Below, in pieces: positions 9,001-15,610 of a DNA stretch of 37,582 nucleotides (position 1 is the stretch's first letter; every line of letters begins with the position of its first letter). The position numbers and the translations under genes are program-made. The stretch is taken from contig CAAGGR010000113.1 in NCBI GenBank assembly GCA_900769445.1, positions 1-37,582 on the forward strand. Reading direction: 5' to 3'. This DNA comes from an uncultured Alistipes sp. (lineage in GTDB: Bacteria; Bacteroidota; Bacteroidia; Bacteroidales; Rikenellaceae). A model generated the notes under the pieces. It was not told the DNA's origin and did not search any database. It worked only from the letters and a program-made list of their open reading frames with translations.

Positions 9001-9039
9001 CATTGCGAATGCCGACAATACAAATAGAATTTTTTTCAT
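6007..9039 (-). CDS. fimbrillin-like surface lipoprotein with long beta-helix domain
   Basis: A 1010-residue lipoprotein, paralogous to the 3495-5891 product. Signal peptide, lipidation site C19, the ATR/AYSDG processing-like site and the fimbrillin-like domain (to about residue 289) are nearly the same, and so is much of the DNA. After the KPEY motif the sequences diverge. Here about 700 residues of short repeated strands rich in N, G, T and V (LDLNGKKLSAT, LNLKNCTIEGQPF, VTNVTFENI) suggest one or two right-handed beta-helix domains, the second starting near residue 770 with a GLALINSM... segment. It ends with a beta-strand-like VTFENI. It lies only 20 bases after the FimB-like gene, so it is in the same operon. 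Likely an adhesin or glycan-interacting surface protein; no enzyme motif is evident. Confidence 0.78.
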   Translation of the reverse strand: MKKILFVLSAFAMLFATSCQNDQGFDTTAGETSTVTFAVETPEIATRAYSDGLTATHLQYAVYDAAGNELTDLKVTDATINGSTTVNLQLTTGNTYSVIFWAAAEGAPYTVDFAAKTMTVDYTNATSNDEARDAFYKYHTFTVTGAQTETIELRRPFAQLNIGTADYAASTSAGYTPTQSAVTVKNIYSTLNLADGTVNGSAEVTFGSAAIPTTETFPVAGNEYLAMNYLLVDATKEVVDVEFTYTDANNDAKTRTVGSVPVQRNYRTNIYGQLLTSDVDINVEIKPEYDDDNKYGIEDGQTYATVATAEEFYASFANENIDKIILSEDLVLGQSVTRAADPSLKIASGKTLVLDLNGKKLSATSTQTGANYDMIDVRGTLTVKNGTIECKHTGENMGWGASTNIFNITAGGVLNLEGVTAKNLGGSDMAFVAHLNNWGEATLNAKDCTLESTYIAVRAFNSGYDMNNITIKNSTLKGKYCFWVHNYKGAGDSVGTDETLNLDILNGTNTFEYTSKAPIIYGFANPIYFDVDGVVLVSNTDELNAALKTYTCVKAKEGNYTLTTFPAGAKIIGSGENTVINATSIITVNGAVNIENAHIVMSNDGYKGFQGNVELNLKNCTIEGQPFLYGAKANFEGCTFEQAAKGNYNVWAYAVKEASFTNCVFNCDGRCVLIYQEGPSLIQNLTFEGCTFNAATPAGDGKAAVEIGASNLTTGLYNVVINNCTANGFDAGSVSGSTLWNVKNGNRANVTVDGEICFVGGADAIGNGLWKSGSTYSVTNAEGLALINSMMVSEIAGVGITIELLADIDFTGKTWTPVRSHIDWKSTMNELNGNGHTISNLTINGKAMFTIFANTHDVVVKDITFDNAKVSSTDINVAIIVGQTYNNLLLENVDVKNSAVVGSYKVATLVGTVYDEKASTVTATLKGCDVVNTTVKSTGYDFCTAGMVSFVYADNNDKIEFENCTVSDVKLYGPTTYGYKAHAAIYTTGSETLFNEAEGVTVTNVTFENI

Positions 9040-9059
9040 AATAAATCAAGTAGTGTTAA

Positions 9060-10172
9060 TTAAAGTTTGTTTTGTATCTCAATATTGTAGTCTGGGCCTT
9101 CGTATCCCGGGTTAATGCTTACGCCTCCCGAAGCCTTCGATGTCAAGAACTCGCCTCGGACAACTGTTAGCTTACTGCGGGAAATAGGTACATTTACGGG
9201 ATTTGACGACGACATCAACTCGCCATTTTTGTTGTACACCTCCAACGATATACTCATAGTTGTCTCCGAGCCATTAACAAAGACATAGTCGTAACCAAGG
9301 TTCATCTCGTAGTCGCCCTCGATATGCATTGGGCTCACAAACGACATACCGGTCCACGAGTCTGCGGGCTTATCGGTAAACATATTGAATGAGCAGGGCA
9401 TAAATGCATTGTATCGGAACACAACATAGAAGTCGCCAATGTTGATGCTCTGCGACAGCTGCTCGTAGTAGGGGCGAGTGCCTACGGCAGCACTAATGTG
9501 GGACAATAGGCCTTGCTCCTGCAGCTTCATAGCAACGCGGCTCAAGAAAATCTCAACATCTGTAGAGATAAACTTGAACTTACCCATAGGACGCATCATT
9601 TCGGCAGTAGCCTGATTGTCTATTGAGGCGATGATAGAGCCTGTGTAGTAGGCGGGATTAGTAACCGTAGCGGTGGCATAGCCACGGAATGCATCGCGGT
9701 AGTCGTTGCTACCCGAGTGCTCCTCCTTGTTGGCAAGGATAATCTCCGAGAAGTTGCGTGTGTCGTAATACTTGTCGGTATCTTTATAGGCATCAACATA
9801 GTCTGCCCACACCTTAAAGTTGTATGTTCCCTCCTGAAGAAGTAGATTTGCCGTATAGTTCAAATCCGAAATATCCGACTTGGTGAAGACGAAGGTCTCA
9901 TCTGCGACACGGTTCTCGCCTCGCGCGTTATCTGTGCGGTAGGCGTTGATTATGTATCGCACGTCGTGGCGTACTGCGACACCCTTTGTCTCAGCGTCGC
10001 CATTACGTGTGTAGTCAATCTCCTCGTACAGCGGCATCTCGGTATTAAAGTCAAGGTGCAGCTGGAATGGTATTTTGTCGATACATTCTTCCGGAAATTC
10101 GTGGACATCGCAACCTGCAAACGTAAGTAGCAACATCACACATAGCGATATGCGGCGTAATGTTAGTCTCAT
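9060..10172 (-). CDS. FimB/Mfa2-like fimbrial anchor lipoprotein
   Basis: A 370-residue lipoprotein with signal peptide and lipobox TFAGC (Cys near residue 21). The body has strand-rich segments like those of the DUF6562 and FimB/Mfa2 families: a Y-x-x-N-A-Y-R-T segment near the start, NYTANLLLQEGTYNFKVWAD, DAFRGYATATVT and MMRPMGKFKFI. The last motif parallels the RRPFAQLNI segment of the two downstream paralogues. In type V pili such proteins cap and anchor the fibre in the outer membrane. Its ATG overlaps the stop of the DUF3575 gene by 4 bases (ATGA), so translation is coupled. The exact family is uncertain; the fimbrial role is inferred from fold-like motifs and context. Confidence 0.65.
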   Translation of the reverse strand: MRLTLRRISLCVMLLLTFAGCDVHEFPEECIDKIPFQLHLDFNTEMPLYEEIDYTRNGDAETKGVAVRHDVRYIINAYRTDNARGENRVADETFVFTKSDISDLNYTANLLLQEGTYNFKVWADYVDAYKDTDKYYDTRNFSEIILANKEEHSGSNDYRDAFRGYATATVTNPAYYTGSIIASIDNQATAEMMRPMGKFKFISTDVEIFLSRVAMKLQEQGLLSHISAAVGTRPYYEQLSQSINIGDFYVVFRYNAFMPCSFNMFTDKPADSWTGMSFVSPMHIEGDYEMNLGYDYVFVNGSETTMSISLEVYNKNGELMSSSNPVNVPISRSKLTVVRGEFLTSKASGGVSINPGYEGPDYNIEIQNKL

Positions 10173-11413
10173 CTCTTACGTTTGTTAAGGTCAAAACGAT
10201 ATGATATGCTGATTGCGGCATTGTCGATGCCCCAATATGTCTTGCGATAGGTATCGACAAGTTTTCCGTTATGCACATTGTAGAACCTATCGTAGTGCAG
10301 GTCATAGACTCCTGCGCCCAAGGTAAATTCGATATGCCACTTGTTGTTCTTCGATATTGGCATACGGTAGCCCACGCTGATACCGCCACCAAGGGCCGGA
10401 GATGTTCCGTTGTGGTCCTGATAGCGATAGTCGCCATTTATGGCAACGTTGTACTGTGCATAGCCAAAGTGGGCGCCGACAAAGAACTTCTGGTTGCTCT
10501 CGTTGAACCAATATCTCACCTCGGGCTGTACGGCAAGTGTACGGAACTTGATAGTCTCGGTGAAGTAGTTGAGTGCAGAGTAATAGATGGGCACTGCAAC
10601 AGACCAATGTTTTGCAACATCAACCTCTGCTGCGATGTTGGAGATGGCCATACCCCAACCAAGGAGATTGGTCTTGACATACAAGCCACGAACCCAATCG
10701 TTGGTTGTAGCCTCCGGCAATTGCGGCTTGGCCAGAGCAAGGCAGCTTGCCGTGGGCTTCTGCACCATCGCCACCGCCATAGGTGCCGGCTGCACCACGG
10801 TAATAGGCGTAACCTGCTCACGCTTTGTGGTAAAGGTTACACTTGCACAACGCATTCGCTCAAAGTAGAGTGTATATAGCTGACGCCATATCTTACCGTC
10901 ATCCAACTTCTGGAGCTTGATGATTCGATGGTCAATATTGTGACCCCAATACGGGTAATCAACGAGTTGTGGCTCTTGGGCTATGATGTCGAGTACTGCC
11001 TCTTTCAGAGGTATATCAGACTCGATAACTCGCTCCTTGAGATACTCCCACTGAATGTAATCGTCGTCGCGAGTGATTATGCTGTCGGGCAGCTCTGCCT
11101 CGCTACGAACTATCTTCGCAAGTGTTTCAAGACGGGTACGGGCAAGTTTATGGTTCATCTGATAGCTACCCTCGGGAGATGCTGCACCGCAGAATGATAC
11201 CTCTACGACGGTCAATGTGCTATCCTGTTCGATTTTTTTCAAAAATGATGAAAGTTCCGAAAGGCTCTCTGTATTCTTGCTGTAGCTACGGTCGATAGAC
11301 GAGCTATTCACTCGGAAGTCCACACGAATCTTCGTGCGGTTCTCCTGAGAGAACGCCGTGCCACCAGCAAACAGCAAGAGTATCAACAATATACAGGCTT
11401 TGTATATACGCAT
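10169..11413 (-). CDS. DUF3575 outer-membrane beta-barrel protein with OmpA-like periplasmic domain
   Basis: The 414-residue product has a signal peptide (cleavage near FSQ at residue 23). An N-terminal region (about 28-200) resembles an OmpA/DUF3868-type fold (SFCGAASPEGSYQMNHKLARTR). It is followed by a short low-complexity linker and a DUF3575-type barrel from about 240 to the end (YVKTNLLGWGMAISNIAAEV, IYYSALNYF, and alternating aromatic strands to SISYRFDL). Proteins of this kind commonly head fimbrial loci in Bacteroides and Porphyromonas relatives. It is the first gene of the leftward operon, about 50 bases from its promoter. Whether it supports assembly or anchors the outer membrane to the wall is not known. 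Confidence 0.8.
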   Translation of the reverse strand: MRIYKACILLILLLFAGGTAFSQENRTKIRVDFRVNSSSIDRSYSKNTESLSELSSFLKKIEQDSTLTVVEVSFCGAASPEGSYQMNHKLARTRLETLAKIVRSEAELPDSIITRDDDYIQWEYLKERVIESDIPLKEAVLDIIAQEPQLVDYPYWGHNIDHRIIKLQKLDDGKIWRQLYTLYFERMRCASVTFTTKREQVTPITVVQPAPMAVAMVQKPTASCLALAKPQLPEATTNDWVRGLYVKTNLLGWGMAISNIAAEVDVAKHWSVAVPIYYSALNYFTETIKFRTLAVQPEVRYWFNESNQKFFVGAHFGYAQYNVAINGDYRYQDHNGTSPALGGGISVGYRMPISKNNKWHIEFTLGAGVYDLHYDRFYNVHNGKLVDTYRKTYWGIDNAAISISYRFDLNKRKR

Positions 11414-11464
11414 AAACCTTCGAAAAATAGAAGTGTCTCTTTACAAGAGAGGAGATAATCAATG

Positions 11465-11495
11465 CAAAGGTAAGCAAAAATAATGCAATTTGCAA
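11465..11495 (-). promoter_or_regulatory. promoter of the fimbrial-type operon
   Basis: On the minus strand TTGC (11492-11495), a 19-base spacer and TACCTTTG (11465-11472) match the Bacteroidetes promoter well. The start codon is 52 bases downstream. A 9-base G run (minus strand) lies 5 bases upstream of the -33 box. Confidence 0.7.
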
Positions 11496-11500
11496 GATTT

Positions 11501-11509
11501 CCCCCCCCC
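11501..11509. repeat. C9/G9 homopolymer upstream of the fimbrial operon promoter
   Basis: Nine consecutive C on the plus strand (nine G on the operon's sense strand), flanked by T runs and A runs. It sits just upstream of the -33 box. Homopolymers of this length tend to change length by slipped-strand mispairing. Confidence 0.85.
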
Positions 11510-11742
11510 TAAAAAATGATTAATTGATGAAAATTTATATTTTTTGATAAAAATATCACGTTAAGTGATTAAAAAAAGTTTTGCACCATTTAGCTTAATG
11601 ATAGGATTGATTGCAATGTGATATATCTTTAATTATCAATAAATTAATCCTAATCATATATTAAATGTGTCGCACAAGGAGAAGATGATGTGGTATAAAT
11701 TATTGATATTCAGATATTTTAATATCATAATATCTGTTCTGT

Positions 11743-11838
11743 TGGCACCACTGAAAAGAACTTCTAAATTGTTGTAAAACAGTGATTTAGTGGTTTTTTC
11801 TTTTCTCCAAACCCCGATTTTGGCAACATTTTGGCAAC
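11743..11838 (+). repeat. tRNA-Phe 3' end plus flank, direct repeat copy 2
   Basis: A second copy of the last 8 bases of tRNA-Phe, the terminator-like hairpin and the TTTTGGCAACATT motif, with no tRNA body upstream. The motif TTTTGGCAACA occurs twice in a row here. The hairpin is largely kept although both arms changed. The rest of 11510-12327 is AT-rich, with only the catalase remnant and a -7-like box at 12161-12168. Confidence 0.7.
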
Positions 11839-11943
11839 ATTTTGACCACATTTTGATATTTCGTTGCTGTTTTTGCAGGATCACCTGCACAAGTCGGTGG
11901 GAGCCACAGCTATTAAACATACGAATCATTTTACATTTAGGTA

Positions 11944-12030
11944 CACCTGCAGTTTGTGTGTTCTGAGAGTCGTTAATAGGATACCATTCTCGGTAGTCAG
12001 AACTTTTTTTTTGTTGGCTCTGTTTTGTGT
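11944..12030 (-). pseudogene. remnant of a catalase gene 5' end
   Basis: This stretch aligns with the first ~29 codons of the intact catalase (3294-3380), for example CCTGCAGTTTGTGTGTTCTGA against CCTGCGGTCTGTGTGTTTTGA and CCATTCTCGG in both. On the minus strand it can still be read as fragments like LTTENG and THKLQV, where the intact gene has LTAENG and TQTAGI. The start codon is destroyed, frames are broken and the remaining 470 codons are missing. It follows the duplicated tRNA-Phe flank in the same order as the intact locus, so both probably arose in one event. Confidence 0.7.
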
Positions 12031-12160
12031 GGGGGATTAGTGGAAAAATAGCCGTGTAATTGCCAAAATTGCGCTATAGGATGCTTTGTGGTCTTGTCAT
12101 AATTTAAGAGCCTTTCTGTAAATTTGTATGCAAAGTAGAGGTGTTTTTGGAAAATTTTTC

Positions 12161-12168
12161 TATCTTTG
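12161..12168 (+). promoter_or_regulatory. -7 box upstream of the GNAT-like gene
   Basis: TATCTTTG matches the -7 consensus. No TTTG lies 19-20 bases upstream, and the start codon is 160 bases away, so this is tentative. Confidence 0.35.
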
Positions 12169-12327
12169 TAATTGATTTAGGGTACTCTGATGTCAAAATT
12201 GTTGATGATAATTTGTCGTAGTTATGAGTATCCGTATCTCGCCAGTGTGGCTTAAACTTGTTGAATATCAGCGTGATAACAGATGTGTCAATAGGTGGAT
12301 TAATGAAGAACCTAAACGAAGAACTTT

Positions 12328-13476
12328 ATGCCTATTAATAAAACCAACGAGATTGTTATTAAGAGGGTAACAACAAGGCGTGAACTTAAACGATTTGTAC
12401 AGTTTGGAATAGATCTTTACAAGGGTAACCCATACCATTGTCCACCGATATTCCTCGACGAGGTAAATACCTTTATCCCTAAGAGTAATCCTGCACTCGA
12501 AGTTAGCGACTTTATACTATTTCTTGCCTATCGCAATAATAAGATAGTAGGTCGTATTGCAGGTATCATTAACCATTGTGCCAACAAGGCGTGGGATGTT
12601 AAGAAGTGCCGTTTCGGTTGGTTTGATTTTGTAGATGATTATGAGGTGTCTAAGGCTTTGTTAGACGCTGTTGCTGAGTGGGGTAGAAGCAATGGTATGC
12701 AATGTATAAATGGACCTGTAGGTTTTACCGATTTTGATCATCAGGGTCTGCTTATCGAGGGCTTCGATTATAATTCTCCTATGGCGAGCCTCTATACCTA
12801 TCCTTACTATATCAACCATTATGAGAGATATGGTTTGCGTAAGGAGGCGGATTGGATTGAGTTCCAGATAACACCGCCTGCAGAGGCACCTGAGCGTATT
12901 AAGCGTGTTGTGCAACTTGTAAAGAGTCGATTTAACCTACATACGGTAAAGGTTAAAAACTCCAGAGAGTTGAAGAAGAGATATGGATATACCTACTTCG
13001 ATGTTTTGGATGCGGCATATCAGAAGTTGTATAACTATCAGCCGATGACACCTCGCCAGAAGGAGTACTACTGTAAGATGTATTTCCCAATTCTCAACTT
13101 CGACTTTGTAACCTTTGTGGCTAACGAGCAGGATGAGATTGTGGCAGTAGGAATGGGTATGCCGTCGCTCTCTGATGCGTTGCGTAAGTGCGGTGGTCAT
13201 CTCTTCCCATTTGGTTGGTATCACCTGCTTAAGGCGTTGAGGTCTAAGAAGATGACCGACTTTGATTTGCTGATAATTGCTGTGCGCCCAGACTATCAGG
13301 ATAAGGGTGCTACGTCGTTGATTATCGATGAGATGACACCATATTTTACCAAGTATGGTATCAAGCGTATTGAGACAACGGCAATTTTGGAAACAAACCA
13401 GAAGAGCATCGCCAATTTTGTAGACTACGACCGTTTCCAGCATAAACGTCGCAGGGCTTATGTCAAGGAGTTGTAG
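12328..13476 (+). CDS. GNAT-fold N-acetyltransferase-like protein
   Basis: The 382-residue soluble protein belongs to a family widespread in Bacteroidetes and usually annotated as N-acetyltransferase or hypothetical. The N-terminus (ELKRFVQFGIDLYKGNPYHCPPI) and the ILFLAYRNNKIVGRIAGII segment (residues about 63-81) resemble GNAT strands. The second half has LLIIAVRPDYQDKGATSLIIDEM (about 311-333), which fits the acetyl-CoA-binding motif A. It may therefore hold two GNAT-like halves. The substrate cannot be told. The start at 12328 gives the family-like N-terminus. A 9-bp hairpin (13483-13491 with 13501-13509) follows the stop. Confidence 0.65.
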   Translation: MPINKTNEIVIKRVTTRRELKRFVQFGIDLYKGNPYHCPPIFLDEVNTFIPKSNPALEVSDFILFLAYRNNKIVGRIAGIINHCANKAWDVKKCRFGWFDFVDDYEVSKALLDAVAEWGRSNGMQCINGPVGFTDFDHQGLLIEGFDYNSPMASLYTYPYYINHYERYGLRKEADWIEFQITPPAEAPERIKRVVQLVKSRFNLHTVKVKNSRELKKRYGYTYFDVLDAAYQKLYNYQPMTPRQKEYYCKMYFPILNFDFVTFVANEQDEIVAVGMGMPSLSDALRKCGGHLFPFGWYHLLKALRSKKMTDFDLLIIAVRPDYQDKGATSLIIDEMTPYFTKYGIKRIETTAILETNQKSIANFVDYDRFQHKRRRAYVKEL

Positions 13477-13604
13477 GGAGATTGTTCTTTGTTGCAGTGG
13501 CAAAGAACATAGCGATGCAGTGATACAACATTGAAAAATTATTCTCAACTTTGAGGTGTCGAAAAACTGGTAATGATGCAAAAAGCGGCGCTTTGGAGAT
13601 TCTT

Positions 13605-13892
13605 ATGGAGTATGCTCCACAGATTAACCTAAACCTTGCAGAGAGTAATCAGGTATCTGACATCTATACATTTGACTATGTTCGTGAGGATGGTACTGTA
13701 GTGCCACTGGGTACACACAACCTAACCTTTAAGCGCAACGCTACAACTGTTGTAAATGTAGATATGAATGACAGTAGCGAGGCAAGTGGCGTAGGTGTTG
13801 AGTTCCATGAGAGTGGCGAGATGCCTGATGGTGATGAGGTTACAATCGAGGGTGACGAAATTGTTGACACCGAGGTTGATACAAACAAATAG
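13605..13892 (+). pseudogene. C-terminal fragment of an unrecognised gene
   Basis: An open frame from about 13551 (TTG) or 13605 (ATG) to the TAG at 13890 encodes at most 113 residues. The part before the ATG (GNDAKSGALEIL) still reads like protein, suggesting the real N-terminus has been lost. The visible portion contains strand-like SDIYTFDYVREDG and LTFKRNATTVVNVDM segments and an acidic tail (DGDEVTIEGDEIVDTEVD). This resembles the C-terminal part of Bacteroidetes secreted beta-sandwich proteins, but I do not recognise the family. No signal peptide and no promoter are visible. It could still be expressed as a small protein. Confidence 0.4.
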
Positions 13893-13910
13893 TAAATAAA
13901 CTCTTAAATG

Positions 13911-13948
13911 CGTGGGGCTGACTAAGTTGCTTTTTAGTCGGCCCCACG
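13911..13948. terminator. bidirectional terminator between convergent genes
   Basis: A 14-bp stem (13911-13924 with 13935-13948, one T-G pair) and a 10-base loop containing TTTT, placed between the stop at 13892 (plus) and the stop of the dciA-like gene at 13975 (minus). It has no strong T-run, but position and stability fit a shared terminator. Confidence 0.65.
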
Positions 13949-13974
13949 TATTATCTCTACTATAAATATATCGT

Positions 13975-14265
13975 TTACTTTACAATAATAGCATTGATTA
14001 TCCTATGGCCTGAGCGCTGGTTGAGTAGGGTCATCAGCTCGTCGCGGCGGAAGAATATCTCTTGTCGAGCAACGGGGGAGCTGATGCCAACATAGAGGAT
14101 GCCGTTCTTAAGCTCGAAGGTGTGCGTGAGCGAGGCGATATGTGTGCCTACAACATCTGCCCATAGCTCAGGGAGTCTGCCCTCGGCGAGTTTGCGGGCG
14201 ACGAAAGGACGCTCGAAAAATTCGCGTAGGATATCGCCTACAAGGGTTGGCTCGGTGCGTTTCAT
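13975..14265 (-). CDS. DUF721 (DciA-like) protein
   Basis: A 96-residue DUF721 protein. The motif order is typical: PTLVGDILREFFE at the N-terminus, LPELWADVVGTHIA in the middle (W-x-x-V-V-G), and LYVGISSPVARQEIFFRRDEL before the end. DUF721 includes DciA, which helps load the replicative helicase DnaB in bacteria lacking DnaC. The gene overlaps recF by 4 bases (ATGA), so the two are translationally coupled in a replication/repair pair. Whether this short form loads the helicase has not been shown here. Confidence 0.8.
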   Translation of the reverse strand: MKRTEPTLVGDILREFFERPFVARKLAEGRLPELWADVVGTHIASLTHTFELKNGILYVGISSPVARQEIFFRRDELMTLLNQRSGHRIINAIIVK

Positions 14266-15353
14266 AGTGTTGTAGCTGTGCCGTTAGAGATGCTAAATAG
14301 TTGGTATTTGACCTCTGCATCGCCAAGGGTGCGCTCCAAGCGATGCTTGTTGCAGTCGGTGATAAGAATCTGTCCAAAAATATCGCCACCAACAACTCTT
14401 AGAAGTTGAGCCACGCGACGCATATCAAGTTTGTCGAATAGGTCGTCGAGAAGGAGTATTGGACGCTCGTTGCAATGCTCGGTAAGTAATGTGTATTCAG
14501 CGAGTTTAAGGGCTATAAGGAAGGACTTCTGCTGTCCCTGTGAGCCATACTTGCGAAGCGGGTAGTCGCCCATCGTGAAGATTACGTCGTCGCGGTGAAT
14601 GCCCGAGGTGGTATGTTCATTTACAAAGTCCTTTTGACGCGAGGCGAGGAGTAGCTCCATAAGGGGTGCCTCCTGTAGCTCGCTCTTATATGTTATGCCG
14701 ATGCTCTCGCGCTCCTCCGATAGTAGTGCGTAGTAGCTCTCAACCAAAGGGCGGAGGCGCTCCACAATCTCAGCACGACGGCTGAAGATGATGTCGGCAG
14801 AGGCCGAAAGCATACTGTCATATATAAGTAGCATATCCTCCGAAGTGGAGTTTTTTAGGAGTTTATTGCGCTCCTGAAGTGCTGCGTTATAGCGTATTAG
14901 TGCCGCCATATAGTTGCGGTCTATCTGCGAGATAAATCTATTAAGATACTTTCTGCGCTCCTCCGCAGAGTCGCTAATAAGTGCCGAGTCGGCAGGCGAT
15001 ACGATAACAATTGGGATATGACCTACATGGTCGGAGAGTTTATCGTACTCCTTACCATTGCGCTTTAGGGTCTTACCACCACGTCGCGCATAACTGCACA
15101 GAATATCCTCCTTGCGCTCGCTATCGGATGTAAACTTGCCCTCTGTAAGGAATGCCTCCTTGCCATGCATCACACACTGAGAGTCTGGGATGGTGCTTAG
15201 TGAACGCGCCATAGCGAGGAAGTGTACAGCATCCAATATATTGGTCTTGCCCGCACCATTATCGCCCACAAAGCAGTTGATGCCATCCGAGAGATTTATT
15301 CTTTCGTCGGCGATATTCTTAAAGTCTATAATGGTTAGCGTGTCGAGTCTCAT
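14262..15353 (-). CDS. recF: DNA replication and repair protein RecF
   Basis: A 363-residue SMC-like ATPase of the RecFOR pathway, which helps load RecA at single-strand gaps. The start gives the standard MRLDTLTIIDFKNI N-terminus. Walker A is GDNGAGKTN (29-37), the ABC signature is YGSQGQQKSF (about 281-290), and Walker B is PILLLDDLFDKLD (about 312-324). Length is normal. It has a clear promoter of its own at 15377-15407 and is followed by the overlapping dciA-like gene. Confidence 0.96.
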   Translation of the reverse strand: MRLDTLTIIDFKNIADERINLSDGINCFVGDNGAGKTNILDAVHFLAMARSLSTIPDSQCVMHGKEAFLTEGKFTSDSERKEDILCSYARRGGKTLKRNGKEYDKLSDHVGHIPIVIVSPADSALISDSAEERRKYLNRFISQIDRNYMAALIRYNAALQERNKLLKNSTSEDMLLIYDSMLSASADIIFSRRAEIVERLRPLVESYYALLSEERESIGITYKSELQEAPLMELLLASRQKDFVNEHTTSGIHRDDVIFTMGDYPLRKYGSQGQQKSFLIALKLAEYTLLTEHCNERPILLLDDLFDKLDMRRVAQLLRVVGGDIFGQILITDCNKHRLERTLGDAEVKYQLFSISNGTATTL

Positions 15354-15376
15354 ACCTATAATATACTATATTTCTG

Positions 15377-15407
15377 CAAATATACAGAACAAATTTCGGT
15401 TGTGCAA
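15377..15407 (-). promoter_or_regulatory. recF promoter
   Basis: On the minus strand TTGC (15404-15407), 19 bases, TATATTTG (15377-15384). The start codon is 24 bases further on. The sequence between this promoter and the divergent one at 15557 holds nothing else I can identify. Confidence 0.7.
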
Positions 15408-15556
15408 TAGCCACGAAGTTTAATGCTCAAAAATTGGGTTGTTGGATATGGCGAAATAGTTTAATGTTTGATAATTTGCGAACTAAAAGTATGCGGCCTT
15501 TAGGTGTTGTGTAAAGGTGAAATTTTGTGGATAATGCTACTTTTTGGTTTTTAGGC

Positions 15557-15587
15557 TTTGTATATCTGGCAAATATTATTATATTTG
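15557..15587 (+). promoter_or_regulatory. promoter of the DUF2723 gene
   Basis: TTTG (15557-15560), exactly 19 bases, TATATTTG (15580-15587): a perfect Bacteroidetes promoter. Because it lies downstream of the frame-opening codon at 15527, it argues that translation starts at the ATG at 15611. Confidence 0.8.
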
Positions 15588-15610
15588 CGGGTTTAATATT
15601 GATTTGGACT

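Noticed and set aside
12224..12370. 48-codon ORF before the GNAT-like gene
   Set aside because: It overlaps the GNAT start, has no recognisable features and its composition fits chance.
15527..15610. 28-residue N-terminal extension of the DUF2723 protein
   Set aside because: A perfect promoter (15557-15587) lies within it, and the family-like start is at 15611.
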